Assembly: GCF_016863495.1 (NCBI RefSeq)
Contig: NZ_BOOZ01000007.1
Location: 248,001 to 312,000 of the forward strand
Direction of reading: 5' to 3'
Source of the DNA: Micromonospora andamanensis
Lineage (GTDB): Bacteria; Actinomycetota; Actinomycetes; Mycobacteriales; Micromonosporaceae
Length of the DNA: 64,000 bases
The first letter of the stretch is position 1, and every line of letters starts with the position of its first letter. The notes beneath the pieces were generated by a model, which was not told the DNA's origin, did not search any database, and saw nothing but the letters and a program-made list of their open reading frames with translations. Both the position numbers and the translations under genes were made by a program. This document shows, one piece after another, positions 55,268-63,689 of this stretch.

Positions 55268-55816
55268 TCAGTACTTGCTCGTCCACCAGGTGGAGGGACC
55301 GGCGCTGGCTTCCGCCCGAGCGAGCAGGTTGGCATCGTTGACCATCTGGGTGTAGAAGGCACCGGCAAAGCCGCTGTACGAGGTGCGGACCCGCCCGTCG
55401 AGGTAGTAGCTGCGTACCGTCGGGTAGTAGAAGTCGGAACCCACCCGCGCCCATGCGGTCCGGCACCGGGGGCTGTAGCGCAGTTCCAGGGAGATTCCGT
55501 TGTTGTTCGACGCGACAGTTTGTGCGTCGTCCGAGCAGTAGTGGTAACAGGTCGAACACCCGCTGTGGTAGATCTTGAACGTCGCGGGGTTCTTGCCGTC
55601 GCAGGTCGCGCCGCAGCCGGCGGACATTAGCTCGACCTCCGGGATCATCGTGGCTTTCGTCGGGTCGAGATCCTCGGCCTTGACTGTGGTTTCCGCAACT
55701 GCGGTTTCCGCTGCGGCAGGGGCTGGCGCAGCGACGGCTGCCTGCGGAGCGGCCAGGCCGGCGGCGAAGCAGAGTGCCAGCGTGGCGGCCAGCCGGGCGC
55801 TTCTTCTCTGGAACAA
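55268..55816 (-). CDS. Secreted DUF2690-like protein, copy B
   Basis: 182 residues when started at TTG 55816, which has GGAGG 7 nt upstream and yields exactly the same length as copy A; a GTG at 55873 is less likely. Signal peptide LFQRRSARLAATLALCFAAGLAAPQAAVAAPAPA. The mature part has SAGCGATCDGKNPATFKIYHSGCSTCYHYCSDDA (a richer cysteine cluster than copy A) and the core SLELRYSPRCRTAWARVGSDF, ending TQMVNDANLLARAEASAGPSTWW. Both copies share TFKIY, LRYSPRCRTAWAR and MVNDANL, so they are clear paralogues. Confidence 0.87.
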   Translation of the reverse strand: MFQRRSARLAATLALCFAAGLAAPQAAVAAPAPAAAETAVAETTVKAEDLDPTKATMIPEVELMSAGCGATCDGKNPATFKIYHSGCSTCYHYCSDDAQTVASNNNGISLELRYSPRCRTAWARVGSDFYYPTVRSYYLDGRVRTSYSGFAGAFYTQMVNDANLLARAEASAGPSTWWTSKY

Positions 55817-55966
55817 GGCGGTCCTCCAACTCGGATCGGATGCCGCGATGATTTCGATGCTTCCCACTGACACGTCATCGTCGGATCACCGTGGCCGCGC
55901 CCCGCCGGGAGGGCTCTGGTGGCACGGCCATCGGCCCACGGCGAGCAACCGCACGCGCAGTCCGGA

Positions 55967-56006
55967 GGCCGGGTGGGGGTCGGGATGTCCCGACCCCCAC
56001 CCGGCC
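55967..56006 (-). terminator. Terminator of the SARP gene
   Basis: Perfect 19-bp stem of GGGTGGGGGTCGGG type with a minimal loop, 30 bp past the SARP stop. Unusually stable. Confidence 0.75.
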
Positions 56007-56035
56007 GCGAATGCCTCAGTCGGTGGTGACGAGCC

Positions 56036-56791
56036 TCAGCCGATCGCGATGGTCCTTATCCCGGGCTTGCGTAGCAGGCGGTGGTACAGATCCTCGACCA
56101 CCGGTCCGGCGCTGATCCCCATCTCCCGGGCCAGCCGGGCACGCAAGCCACTGAGTACGCCCAGCGCCTCAGCCGTGCGGGAGCCGGCGTCCATGGCCTC
56201 CGCGAGCCGGCAGTGCAGACCTTCGTGGTAGGGATAGCTGCCGATCCAGCTACGCAGATCAGCTGTCAACAGCCGGTGTCTGTTGAGACTGAATTCCAGA
56301 TCAACCAACGTCTCGATCGCCTTCAGGTGGTACTCCTTCCACCGCAGGGCCTCCATCTGAAGTCTGGCTGATTCGACGTCCTCCACAGGGGACCCACGCC
56401 ATAGTTCGAGCCCTGACCGCAAAAGGCTGACAGCCTTTTCCGTGTGGTTGGAATTCACCGCGAAGGCTGCCTCGGTGCAGACTTTGCGGAACTTGAGTCC
56501 GTCGACCTGGTCGTCTGTCACGTGCAGCGTGTAGTGGTTTCCGTTGCGGTTGATTCGGGGTGCCTCGATGCCAAATCTGGCTCTCAGACTGCCCAGCCGA
56601 TTCTGTACCTGCTGACGTGCGGTGACCGGTGGGTCGTCGTCCCACACCACATCGATCAACAAATCGATGTGGACGGGACGATTGGAGTTCAGGAGCAAGG
56701 TCGCCAGAATCTTGCGGTCCCGAGTCCCCGGAATATCAATTCCGGAAGAACCCACTTTCACGGTCACCGGGCCTAAAAAATTGAGTTCCAA
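56036..56791 (-). CDS. SARP-type transcriptional regulator (BTAD domain), TTA codon
   Basis: 251 residues from TTG 56791 (GGGGGT upstream); the frame stays open to 56842. N-terminal OmpR-like winged helix LELNFLGPVTVKVGSSGIDIPGTRDRKILATLLLNSNRPVHIDLLIDVVWDDDPPVTARQQVQNRLGSLRARFG, followed by the bacterial transcriptional activation domain (DQVDGLKFRKVCTEAA, GLELWRGSPVEDVESARLQMEALRWKEYHLKAIETLVDLEFSLNRHRLLTADLRSWIGSYPYHEGLHCRLAEAMDAGSRTAEALGVLSGLRARLAREMGISAGPVVEDLYHRLL). Small SARP without ATPase or TPR extensions. A TTA leucine codon (56774-56776, residue 6) and clearly lower GC than neighbours suggest acquisition and possibly bldA-type control. Targets unknown. Confidence 0.85.
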   Translation of the reverse strand: MELNFLGPVTVKVGSSGIDIPGTRDRKILATLLLNSNRPVHIDLLIDVVWDDDPPVTARQQVQNRLGSLRARFGIEAPRINRNGNHYTLHVTDDQVDGLKFRKVCTEAAFAVNSNHTEKAVSLLRSGLELWRGSPVEDVESARLQMEALRWKEYHLKAIETLVDLEFSLNRHRLLTADLRSWIGSYPYHEGLHCRLAEAMDAGSRTAEALGVLSGLRARLAREMGISAGPVVEDLYHRLLRKPGIRTIAIG

Positions 56792-57292
56792 TTCACTACC
56801 CCCGTGCCTTCTTTCCGCCCACCTTCGTCGGGCAGTGCCCATGCTAGCGTAATATTCATGCGTGTCAAGACCCAGCTAACAGGGCAAACGTTTTGTATAG
56901 TTGTTCTAATTGGACTCCTTAATCGCCTCGGAAGATATGCAATGAGCACCTCATCGCATTATTTTGTACGACCTGGGCGATTGTTTCCGGGGGCGGTCTG
57001 CGATCGTCTCAGTGGTCGCCCTGCTCATCACCCCGGCGGTCCTGTTCCTCGTGCTCTGAACTCCGGTACTGGTCGCCGCCGGCCGTCGGCTCGTCAGTTG
57101 CGGCATGTCGGGGTTTGCGGTGCCAGGGATACCGCGACATGCCGCAGCCCGCGAGCGGCGGACGCCGGTTCCCGAGCGCCGGTCGCCGATGCCTCGGTGT
57201 CCGAAGTGCCCACGACACAGGCGACAGCGCCTCGGGGATTCGCTGTGGTTTCGGCTTCAACGCGGTCGCCGGATGCGGCAGGATGCACGGTC
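56792..57292. other. AT-rich gap between SARP and GT87-type gene
   Basis: 501 bp. The part from about 56840 to 56975 is conspicuously AT-rich for this genome (for example TAATATTCATG and TTTTGTATAGTTG). It should contain the SARP promoter on the minus strand. A hairpin element follows at 57098-57147. No gene is supported. Confidence 0.6.
57098..57147. repeat. Dispersed hairpin element, copy 3
   Basis: Arms TTGCGGCATGTCG (57098-57110) and CGACATGCCGCAG (57135-57147), 12 of 13 paired, 24-nt loop that itself can form a small GCGGT/ACCGC stem. Same core and loop length as copies 1 and 2. Confidence 0.75.
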
Positions 57293-58825
57293 ATGAGCAC
57301 GAAGTCGACGCCCGGCATCGATGGACCTGATGTCCCCGATCACCCGTCCCGCTCCGACGGCTTCGTCCGGGGGCTTTCCGGACTGATCGGTGGTCCGCTC
57401 GGTGACCACGCGGTCGCCCGGGGTCGGCCGGTCGGCGCGGAGCGTCGCTTCTGGACGGCGGTGCGGATCGTCCTGGCGCTGACCTGCCTCACGCTGGCCC
57501 TGCACTGGGTACAGAAGTCACCCTGCCAGGACGGCGCGTGGGCGAACAACGAGCAGTACACCCGCTTCTGCTACACCGACGTCCTGGCGCTCTACTACGC
57601 CGAGCGGCTCAACGAGGGTGCTGTGCCCTACCGGGATCACCCGGTGGAGTACCCGGTACTCACCGGGTACTTCATGGGAGCGCTCGGGTTGCCTGTCCAC
57701 TCGGCCGGCGCTGAGAACCCGGACATGAACCAGGGCCAGTGGTTCTACAACCTCAACGCCCTCGTGCTCGGCGCGCTGGCGGTGGTCACCGTCGCGGTGA
57801 TTCTGGCGCTGCGCCGCCGGCGACCGTGGGACGCCGCGCTCTTCGCGCTCGCTCCCGCGCTGCTGCTCACCGCCACCGTCAACTGGGACTTCCTGGCCAT
57901 CGGCCTTGCCGCACTCGGCCTGCTGGCCTGGGCGCGCTCCGGGCCGGGCCCGAAGGGGACACTGCTTGTCGCGCTCTCCGGAGTGCTGCTCGGGCTCGGT
58001 GGCGCGGCGAAGATGTGGCCGCTGTTCATTCTCGGGCCGATCCTGGTGCTCGCGTTACGTGCCAACCGGATCCGGGCCGCGCTGCTGTCCATCGTCACGG
58101 CAGCGGTGACCGTGGTGCTGGTGAACCTGCCGGTGGCGATTCCGTACCGGGACAACTGGAACCGGTTCTTCGAGCTGAACACCACACGTCCCATCGACTG
58201 GGGCACCTTCTGGTACATCGGCCGCTACCTGGACGGGAAGTTCGGTGACCCGGCAAGTGTCGGACCGTTCCAGTGGCTCGACGGCAACATCCCCACCTTG
58301 AATCACCTGTCGTACGCCCTGTTCGGGCTGGCCTGCCTTGGTATCGGCGCACTGGCGTTGCTGGCGCCGCGACGTCCCCGGCTGGCCCAGCTCGCCTTCC
58401 TGGTGGTGGCCGCCTTCCTGATCTTCAGCAAGGTCTGGTCGCAGCAGTTCGTACTCTGGCTGCTGCCGCTCGTGGTGCTTGCCCGGCCCAAGTGGGGGGC
58501 GTTCCTCGTCTGGCAGGTCGCCGAGGTCTGCTACTTCATCGCCTTCTACGGCCAACTGCTCGGCGCGTCGACAGGCACACCTGTCTTCCCGGAGGGCGTC
58601 TTCGTGCTGGCCGCGAGCCTGCGCCTGGCCGCCGTGATGGCACTCGTCGTCCTGGTCGTACGCGAGATCATGAACCCGGAGCAGGACGCGGTACGCCGCA
58701 CCTACGTCGACGATCCGGACGGTGGCCTGCTCGACGGCGCCCCCGACGCTCCCTGGTTGGACCGATGGCGAAGCCGCCGTTCGACGGTTGAGCAGCCCCC
58801 GACGCCGGTAGCCACCACCACGTGA
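57293..58825 (+). CDS. GT87/DUF2029-type polyprenol-linked glycosyltransferase
   Basis: 510 residues from ATG 57293; the open frame to 56804 crosses the hairpin and AT-rich DNA and is rejected. About ten TM helices. The extracytoplasmic loop NNEQYTRFCYTDVLALYYAERLNEGAVPYRDHPVEYPVLTGYFMGAL contains conserved Asp and YRDHPVEYPVLTG, typical of the GT87/mannosyltransferase class that uses polyprenyl-phosphate sugars. Later WPLFILGPILVLALR, IPYRDNWNRFFELNTTRPIDWGTFWYIGRYLDGKFG and FSKVWSQQFVLWLLPLVVLA. The gene matches the mycobacterial membrane protein just after ponA1. Probable role in cell-envelope glycan synthesis. Confidence 0.85.
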   Translation: MSTKSTPGIDGPDVPDHPSRSDGFVRGLSGLIGGPLGDHAVARGRPVGAERRFWTAVRIVLALTCLTLALHWVQKSPCQDGAWANNEQYTRFCYTDVLALYYAERLNEGAVPYRDHPVEYPVLTGYFMGALGLPVHSAGAENPDMNQGQWFYNLNALVLGALAVVTVAVILALRRRRPWDAALFALAPALLLTATVNWDFLAIGLAALGLLAWARSGPGPKGTLLVALSGVLLGLGGAAKMWPLFILGPILVLALRANRIRAALLSIVTAAVTVVLVNLPVAIPYRDNWNRFFELNTTRPIDWGTFWYIGRYLDGKFGDPASVGPFQWLDGNIPTLNHLSYALFGLACLGIGALALLAPRRPRLAQLAFLVVAAFLIFSKVWSQQFVLWLLPLVVLARPKWGAFLVWQVAEVCYFIAFYGQLLGASTGTPVFPEGVFVLAASLRLAAVMALVVLVVREIMNPEQDAVRRTYVDDPDGGLLDGAPDAPWLDRWRSRRSTVEQPPTPVATTT

Positions 58826-58840
58826 CCACAACCGGCACGC

Positions 58841-61201
58841 TCAGAGGCGGAAGACGACGACGTCGTCGATCTCCTCACGGGTGATGCCGAGTCCGTCGAC
58901 AGGCGCGTCGACGCTCACCTCCCACGGGGTGCCGGCGATCTTGTTGCGCAGCACCAGGACGTTGTGCACGCGCAGCGTGCGCAGGTAGTCGACGCTCGTC
59001 TGGTCGGGGAAGGTCATGGCGACCCGGCGTACGTCGTTGAGTTGGCGCGGGGTGAAACCGCTGCCGCCGTTGACGATGTCCTGGAACCGGGTGGTCGACC
59101 AGAGCATCACCGGCTGGTCATGGTTCTGCCCGCTGGGCAGGACGAGCAGCGGACCGTCGATCGAACGCATCGCCGCCGGCTGCGTCGGCACCACCGGATG
59201 GGGTGTGGTGTTGGTGCCCTCGGCGATGACAAGCAGCAGCGGTACCAGGGTGGCCAGGCGCAGCCAGGGGCTCGGCCAGGACGGAATCCGTTCGGCGGAG
59301 ATTTCCCGGACCCGCTCGGCGTACGCGCTTACCGCCCCGGCCGCGAGCAGACCGAGCAGCAACGTGGCCCACAACATCAACCGGCCCGGTGTCCGGATGC
59401 CACTCCAGCCGGGCAAATGGTCGAAGAGTGGTACGTAGGTGAAGCGACCACCGAACAGCTCGGTGCCCATCGACAGGGCCATCGCGACAAGCACCCCGGC
59501 GAACAGCAGGAGCCGTTGGCGGACCTTCCAGACGGAGAAGAACAAGCCCCCGAGGGCCAGCGCGTACAGCACGAAGCCGGGCAGCAGCGTCATCTCCGGA
59601 TGCCACGGCAACAGCGACCGGGCGCCCTCATGCAGGCCACCCCAGAGACGGGACTCGGCCGGGGCGGTGACGAAACCAGTCGCGGGCGGCGAGAAGACGG
59701 CGATGTCGTCGATCGTCCGCTCCGCGTTCGGATGCAGCTGCGCGACAGTGAAGTACGGGATGGCCATCAGGGCGCCCACCCCGGCGAAGATCAGCCCGCC
59801 GATCAGGTCTGCCACGAGAAGCCGCTGGCCGAAGGGGCGCTTGACCCGCCAGAAGATCCGCTTCACGTACCAGATGACGGCGGCCACCAGAACGATGCCG
59901 GCGAGCGCGTACGCGAACGGCAGACCGATACCGAACCCGAGGCTGAGCTGCCAGGCGGCCACCAGCCAGCCGGCGTACACCCAACCCTCGTGCCGACGCT
60001 CGGGCCGGTAGCCGTGCCGGAGCGACCAGCCGTGCCCTCGGGCCAGCATGGCCAGCGCCAGCGGAATGCCGCCGTTGGAGACCACGTGCAGGTGACCGGC
60101 CTGGGCAAGCAGCCACGGCGCGTAGGTGTAGGTGACACCGGCCACCGCGGAACCGATCCGGCTCGCGCCGAGCTGCCGGGCCAGCACGTACGCGCCGAAG
60201 GTGGCGAGGGCGTGCGCCAGCACGAACATGATGTTGTAGCGAACGAGGGCGGCCTCGGGGCCGCTACCGATCATTCCGGCCGGCGCGTACCCGAGCAGGG
60301 TGTCGGAGAAGGCGAAGCTCCACCGCTCGGGAAAGAACGCGTTGGCGTGCCACAGTTGGGCCGGCTCGGTCAGCAGGATGTGCCCGGACCAGGCCATCTG
60401 CCAGGCCTGGAGGCTCGGGTCCCAGTAGTCCTGCGGCAGCGTGTGTGCCGGGTAACGCAGTGTCGGCCAGGTCATCAGCACGGCCAGCGCCAGTGACCCG
60501 ACGGCGGCCAACGTCCACTCGTGGATCAGGAGCCGGCCGAACCACCGGCCCAGGCGCCCGTACCAGGACGGGACCGGCTCGGGCGCGGGCCCGAAGGCGG
60601 ACCATCGATCCGGCTTGCTGCCATCCTCTACCTGGCCGGCGCTGTCCGGCTTGCCGCTGCCGGCCTCGCCGGGCCTGTCGCCGCCGGCCTGCCCGGAGGG
60701 GCTGCGCTCGCCGGCGGGCTTGTCCGTGTCCCCGCCCGCGTCCTTGTCGGCGACCTTGGTCTTGTCGTCGGACTTACCCTCGTCGTCGGACTTGCTGCTG
60801 TCGGCCTTGCTGCCTGCGGCAGTGTCCTTGGCTGCGGCGGTCTTGTCTGCGACCGCGCCGCCAGCGGGCCCGTTCCTGCCCGCAGCATCGCTGCCCGCGG
60901 TGGTCCTGCCGTTCTCGTCCTTGCGGGCAGCGGTCGTCGCTGCGGCGGTATCCGTCGCTGTGCCTGCCGGCTTTCCCGGAGCATGGTCGGTGCCGGTGCT
61001 CTTCTCCGCCGGGCGAACCGCGTCGGCCGGACCGTTCGTGGTGGCCACGCCCGGGTCAGCCTTGTCCGAGGCGTTCGACCGGACCTCGTCGGCAGCGTCG
61101 CCCCGGCGCTCCGGGGCAGTGTCGGCGAGCGCCGACCCGTCGGTGGCTCGGCCGCGTGAGGTCGGCCTGCGGCCGCCGGGGGCGGACTGATCCGTGGTCA
61201 T
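58841..61201 (-). CDS. Large membrane protein with long disordered N-terminus, glycosyltransferase-like
   Basis: 786 residues. The first about 215 are disordered, charged and Ala/Gly/Asp/Lys-rich (SKADSSKSDDEGKSDDKTKVADKDAGG), cytoplasmic. Then WYGRLGRWFGRLLIHEWTLAAVGSLALAVLMTWPTLRYPAHTLPQDYWDPSLQAWQMAWSGHILL, a GT-C-like start with an acidic loop, followed by ten or so TM helices (RYNIMFVLAHALATFGAYVLARQLG, YTYAPWLLAQAGHLHVVSNGGIPLALAML, LPFAYALAGIVLVAAVIWYV and others). The C-terminus is a soluble extracytoplasmic domain (LLVLPSGQNHDQPVMLWSTTRFQDIVNGGSGF ... DVVVFRL). Resembles YfhO/GT-C type membrane glycosyltransferases. Substrate unknown. Translationally coupled (ATGA) to the endonuclease gene upstream. 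Confidence 0.8.
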   Translation of the reverse strand: MTTDQSAPGGRRPTSRGRATDGSALADTAPERRGDAADEVRSNASDKADPGVATTNGPADAVRPAEKSTGTDHAPGKPAGTATDTAAATTAARKDENGRTTAGSDAAGRNGPAGGAVADKTAAAKDTAAGSKADSSKSDDEGKSDDKTKVADKDAGGDTDKPAGERSPSGQAGGDRPGEAGSGKPDSAGQVEDGSKPDRWSAFGPAPEPVPSWYGRLGRWFGRLLIHEWTLAAVGSLALAVLMTWPTLRYPAHTLPQDYWDPSLQAWQMAWSGHILLTEPAQLWHANAFFPERWSFAFSDTLLGYAPAGMIGSGPEAALVRYNIMFVLAHALATFGAYVLARQLGASRIGSAVAGVTYTYAPWLLAQAGHLHVVSNGGIPLALAMLARGHGWSLRHGYRPERRHEGWVYAGWLVAAWQLSLGFGIGLPFAYALAGIVLVAAVIWYVKRIFWRVKRPFGQRLLVADLIGGLIFAGVGALMAIPYFTVAQLHPNAERTIDDIAVFSPPATGFVTAPAESRLWGGLHEGARSLLPWHPEMTLLPGFVLYALALGGLFFSVWKVRQRLLLFAGVLVAMALSMGTELFGGRFTYVPLFDHLPGWSGIRTPGRLMLWATLLLGLLAAGAVSAYAERVREISAERIPSWPSPWLRLATLVPLLLVIAEGTNTTPHPVVPTQPAAMRSIDGPLLVLPSGQNHDQPVMLWSTTRFQDIVNGGSGFTPRQLNDVRRVAMTFPDQTSVDYLRTLRVHNVLVLRNKIAGTPWEVSVDAPVDGLGITREEIDDVVVFRL

Positions 61202-61989
61202 CGTGCCCCGGTCTCCCCGTCGAGCTGTCCGCGCAGGTAGGCGATGTCGCCGCCCTGCCCCTCGGCACCTCCGGGCGTCTCGACGATGACAGGTGCGCCA
61301 GCCGCGCGGATCACCGCGACCACGAGGTCCGGGTCGATGGTGCCGGCCGACAGGTTGTCGTGACGATCCCGACCCGACCCGAACCCGTCCTTGGAGTTGT
61401 TGGCGTGCACCAGGTCGATCCGACCGGTGATCGCCTTTACCCGATCGACCAGGCCGAGCAGTTCCTCCCCGCCGGCGTGGGCGTGGCAGGTGTCCAGGCA
61501 GAAACCGACCTCGTGGTCGCCTACCGCGTCCCAGAGCCGGGCGAGCGCATCCAGCCGTCGCGCGCAGGCGTTCTCACCGCCGGCGGTGTTCTCGATCAGA
61601 ATCGGCAGCCCGAGGCCGCCGGACTCGGCGGCGTACGACAGTGCCTTGCGCCAGTTGTCGAACCCGGTCGCCGGGTCGTCACCGGCGTTGACGTGCCCGC
61701 CGTGAACCACAAGGCCCTTCGCGCCGATCGCGGTGGCCGCTTTCGCGTGCGCGAGCAGCAGCTTGCGGCTGGGGATCCGGATGCGGTTGTTGCCGGTGGC
61801 GACATTTATGACGTACGGCGCGTGCACGTAGACGTCGACGTCGGCGCTGCTCAGCGTTTCCGCGTCGGCGCGCGGCTGCGGAGTCTTCCAACCTTGGGGG
61901 TCGGAGAGGAAGAACTGCACGGCGTCCGCCGCTCGGGCGGTCGCCTCCGCCAGCGGGTCGGTCGGATCGACGTGGGCTCCGATACGCAT
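61198..61989 (-). CDS. Endonuclease IV-like AP endonuclease (TIM barrel)
   Basis: Base-excision repair enzyme that cuts at abasic sites. 263 residues. MRIGAHVDPTDPLAEATARAADAVQFFLSDPQGWKTP, VYVHAPYVINVAT, KGLVVHGGHVNAG, LPILIENTAGGENA, VGFCLDTCHAHAGGEEL, IDLVHANNSKDGFGSGRDRHDNLSAGTID, and APVIVETPGG supply the His/Glu/Asp residues of the trinuclear zinc site. Length matches the family. The ATG of the following membrane-protein gene overlaps its stop. Assignment to Nfo in the strict sense is likely, but some TIM-barrel sugar isomerase relatives look similar. Confidence 0.85.
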   Translation of the reverse strand: MRIGAHVDPTDPLAEATARAADAVQFFLSDPQGWKTPQPRADAETLSSADVDVYVHAPYVINVATGNNRIRIPSRKLLLAHAKAATAIGAKGLVVHGGHVNAGDDPATGFDNWRKALSYAAESGGLGLPILIENTAGGENACARRLDALARLWDAVGDHEVGFCLDTCHAHAGGEELLGLVDRVKAITGRIDLVHANNSKDGFGSGRDRHDNLSAGTIDPDLVVAVIRAAGAPVIVETPGGAEGQGGDIAYLRGQLDGETGAR

Positions 61990-62496
61990 GCAGGCGAGCC
62001 TACGTCCCGCCCCCGACGGCCGGGGCGACGCCCACTACCTGGTCGCGTCACCCTCGCCGACGGTAGTCGTTGATGCCAATGGATCCTCCGGTCAAGGCGA
62101 CGCGGCCGGAACCGAGTAGTAATTTGTCGTTAATTCCGGGATTTGCCCCATGAAGCACAGCTTCCGCGATAACGTCAGGTAACAACGTGATAAAGCTCCG
62201 CGGGGCGTCTCCGGTCCAACCTCATCGGTGTGGTCGTTCCTCCCCAGGTCCCACCCAAGGAATGCGGACCAGGCGCCCCGCGGCCCCGTGGCCGGGGGTC
62301 CGTGCCGACAGCGACGTCGGCCGGGCCCCCGGTTCGCTGTGCCCCGTCACCTCGGTGATGGTGATCGTCCGGGCCGGGTATCCTGGTCCGGTTGTCCGTC
62401 CCCGGCCGGGTTCCCCTGGCACGGAGCGGGCCACGACGCACGACCTCCTGCCACGGAAGGACCGTGGCCGCATAGCCCACAGGAGGTGAGCACGTC
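61990..62496. other. Endonuclease/rpsF intergenic region
   Basis: 507 bp between divergent transcripts. A -10-like TATCCT at 62379-62384 is a candidate rpsF promoter. A stem CCACGG/CCGTGG around AAGGA (about 62452-62468) precedes a strong AGGAGGTGA (from 62481). Another AT-richer part lies near 62115-62190. No gene is supported. Confidence 0.45.
62400..62496 (+). promoter_or_regulatory. Candidate rpsF leader regulatory RNA (S6:S18 type)
   Basis: The leader of an rpsF-ssb-rpsR operon, with a small stem (CCACGG/CCGTGG), a following CCG trinucleotide and CACAGGAGG. S6:S18-binding leaders with a CCG element are known upstream of rpsF in many phyla. I cannot confirm the fold by eye. Confidence 0.3.
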
Positions 62497-62787
62497 TTGC
62501 GTCATTACGAGATCATGGTGATCCTCGACCCCAGCCTCGAGGAGCGCACCGTCGCCCCGTCGCTCGACACGTACCTGAACGTGATCAGGACCGCGGGTGG
62601 CTCGGTGGAGAAGACCGATGTGTGGGGCCGTCGTCGCCTCGCGTACGAGATCAACAAGAAGGCCGAGGGCATCTACGCCGTCGTCGACCTCCAAGCGACG
62701 CCGGAGGCGGTGGCCGAGCTGGACCGCCAGCTGCGGCTCAACGAGTCCGTGCTGCGTACGAAGGTCATCCGGCCGGAAATGCGCTAG
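62497..62787 (+). CDS. rpsF: 30S ribosomal protein S6
   Basis: 96-residue small-subunit protein that pairs with S18. TTG start at 62497 behind AGGAGGTGA (spacing about 8-11). [91 protein letters not shown]. Typical length and motifs (W-G-R-R-x-L-A-Y-x-I). First gene of rpsF-ssb-rpsR-rplI. Confidence 0.97.
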   Translation: MRHYEIMVILDPSLEERTVAPSLDTYLNVIRTAGGSVEKTDVWGRRRLAYEINKKAEGIYAVVDLQATPEAVAELDRQLRLNESVLRTKVIRPEMR

Positions 62788-62885
62788 CAAACCCACCCCG
62801 GCCCCACCCGGATCAGCCTCACCGTCGCTGTCAGAGGGTTCTGAGAACCTGTACGGCGAACGGATGAGCGCGCGAGGAGTTGGTC

Positions 62886-63395
62886 ATGGCAGGAGACACC
62901 ACCATCACGGTCATCGGCAACCTGACCGATGACCCCGAGTTGCGGTTCACCCCCTCCGGTGCCGCGGTCGCCAAGTTCCGGGTCGCCTCGACGCCCCGGT
63001 TCATGGACAAGGCATCCGGCGAGTGGAAGGACGGCGAGCCGCTGTTCCTTTCGTGCACCGTCTGGCGGCAGGCCGCGGAGCACGTGGCGGAGTCGCTCCA
63101 GCGCGGTGCCCGCGTGATCGTCTCGGGTCGGCTGCGTCAGCGGTCGTACGAGACCCGCGAGGGTGAGAAGCGCACCGTCATCGAGCTGGAGGTCGACGAG
63201 ATCGGCCCGTCACTGCGCTACGCCACGGCGAAGGTGCAGAAGATGTCCCGGTCCGGCGGCGGTGGCGGCGGCTTCGGTAGTGGTGGCGGTGGTGGCCAGG
63301 GCGGCGGAGGCAACTTCGACGACCCCTGGGCTTCGGCCGCACCGGCCCCCTCCCGTTCGGGTGGCGGCAACTTCGACGAGGAGCCTCCGTTCTAA
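62886..63395 (+). CDS. ssb: Single-stranded DNA-binding protein
   Basis: 169 residues from ATG 62886 (GAGGAG 7 nt upstream). OB fold: [112 protein letters not shown]. Then a Gly-rich linker ([17 protein letters not shown]) and the acidic tip DEEPPF for binding partner proteins. In the ribosomal operon, as in most actinobacteria. Confidence 0.97.
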   Translation: MAGDTTITVIGNLTDDPELRFTPSGAAVAKFRVASTPRFMDKASGEWKDGEPLFLSCTVWRQAAEHVAESLQRGARVIVSGRLRQRSYETREGEKRTVIELEVDEIGPSLRYATAKVQKMSRSGGGGGGFGSGGGGGQGGGGNFDDPWASAAPAPSRSGGGNFDEEPPF

Positions 63396-63436
63396 TGGCG
63401 CCGAGCGCCCGTGATCGTAAACCAGGAGCAAGAGCA

Positions 63437-63676
63437 ATGGCGAAGGCTGCGGCACTGCGCAAGCCGAAGAAGAAGGTGAACCCGCTAGACAAGGACGGGA
63501 TCACCTACATCGATTACAAGGACACCGCGCTGCTGCGCAAGTTCATCTCCGACCGCGGCAAGATCCGCGCTCGGCGGGTGACCGGCGTCACCTCGCAGCA
63601 GCAGCGGCAGATCGCCCGTGCGGTCAAGAACGCCCGTGAGATGGCGCTCCTGCCGTACACCGCGACGGCCCGCTGA
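63437..63676 (+). CDS. rpsR: 30S ribosomal protein S18, cysteine-free type
   Basis: 79 residues from ATG 63437, with AGGAG upstream; the in-frame extension to 63395 is rejected. [79 protein letters not shown]. The usual S18 of this operon in Streptomyces and mycobacteria carries CxxC and Cys/His zinc ligands. Here the corresponding positions read N-P-L-D and T-S-Q-Q, so it is a zinc-independent (C-minus) form. The YKDT and RRVTG core is intact. Confidence 0.95.
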   Translation: MAKAAALRKPKKKVNPLDKDGITYIDYKDTALLRKFISDRGKIRARRVTGVTSQQQRQIARAVKNAREMALLPYTATAR

Positions 63677-63689
63677 GAAAGGCACCGAT

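Noticed and set aside
56804..57292. N-terminal extension of the GT87-type protein
   Set aside because: It crosses an AT-rich region and the hairpin element; the MSTKSTPGID start fits the natural N-terminus.
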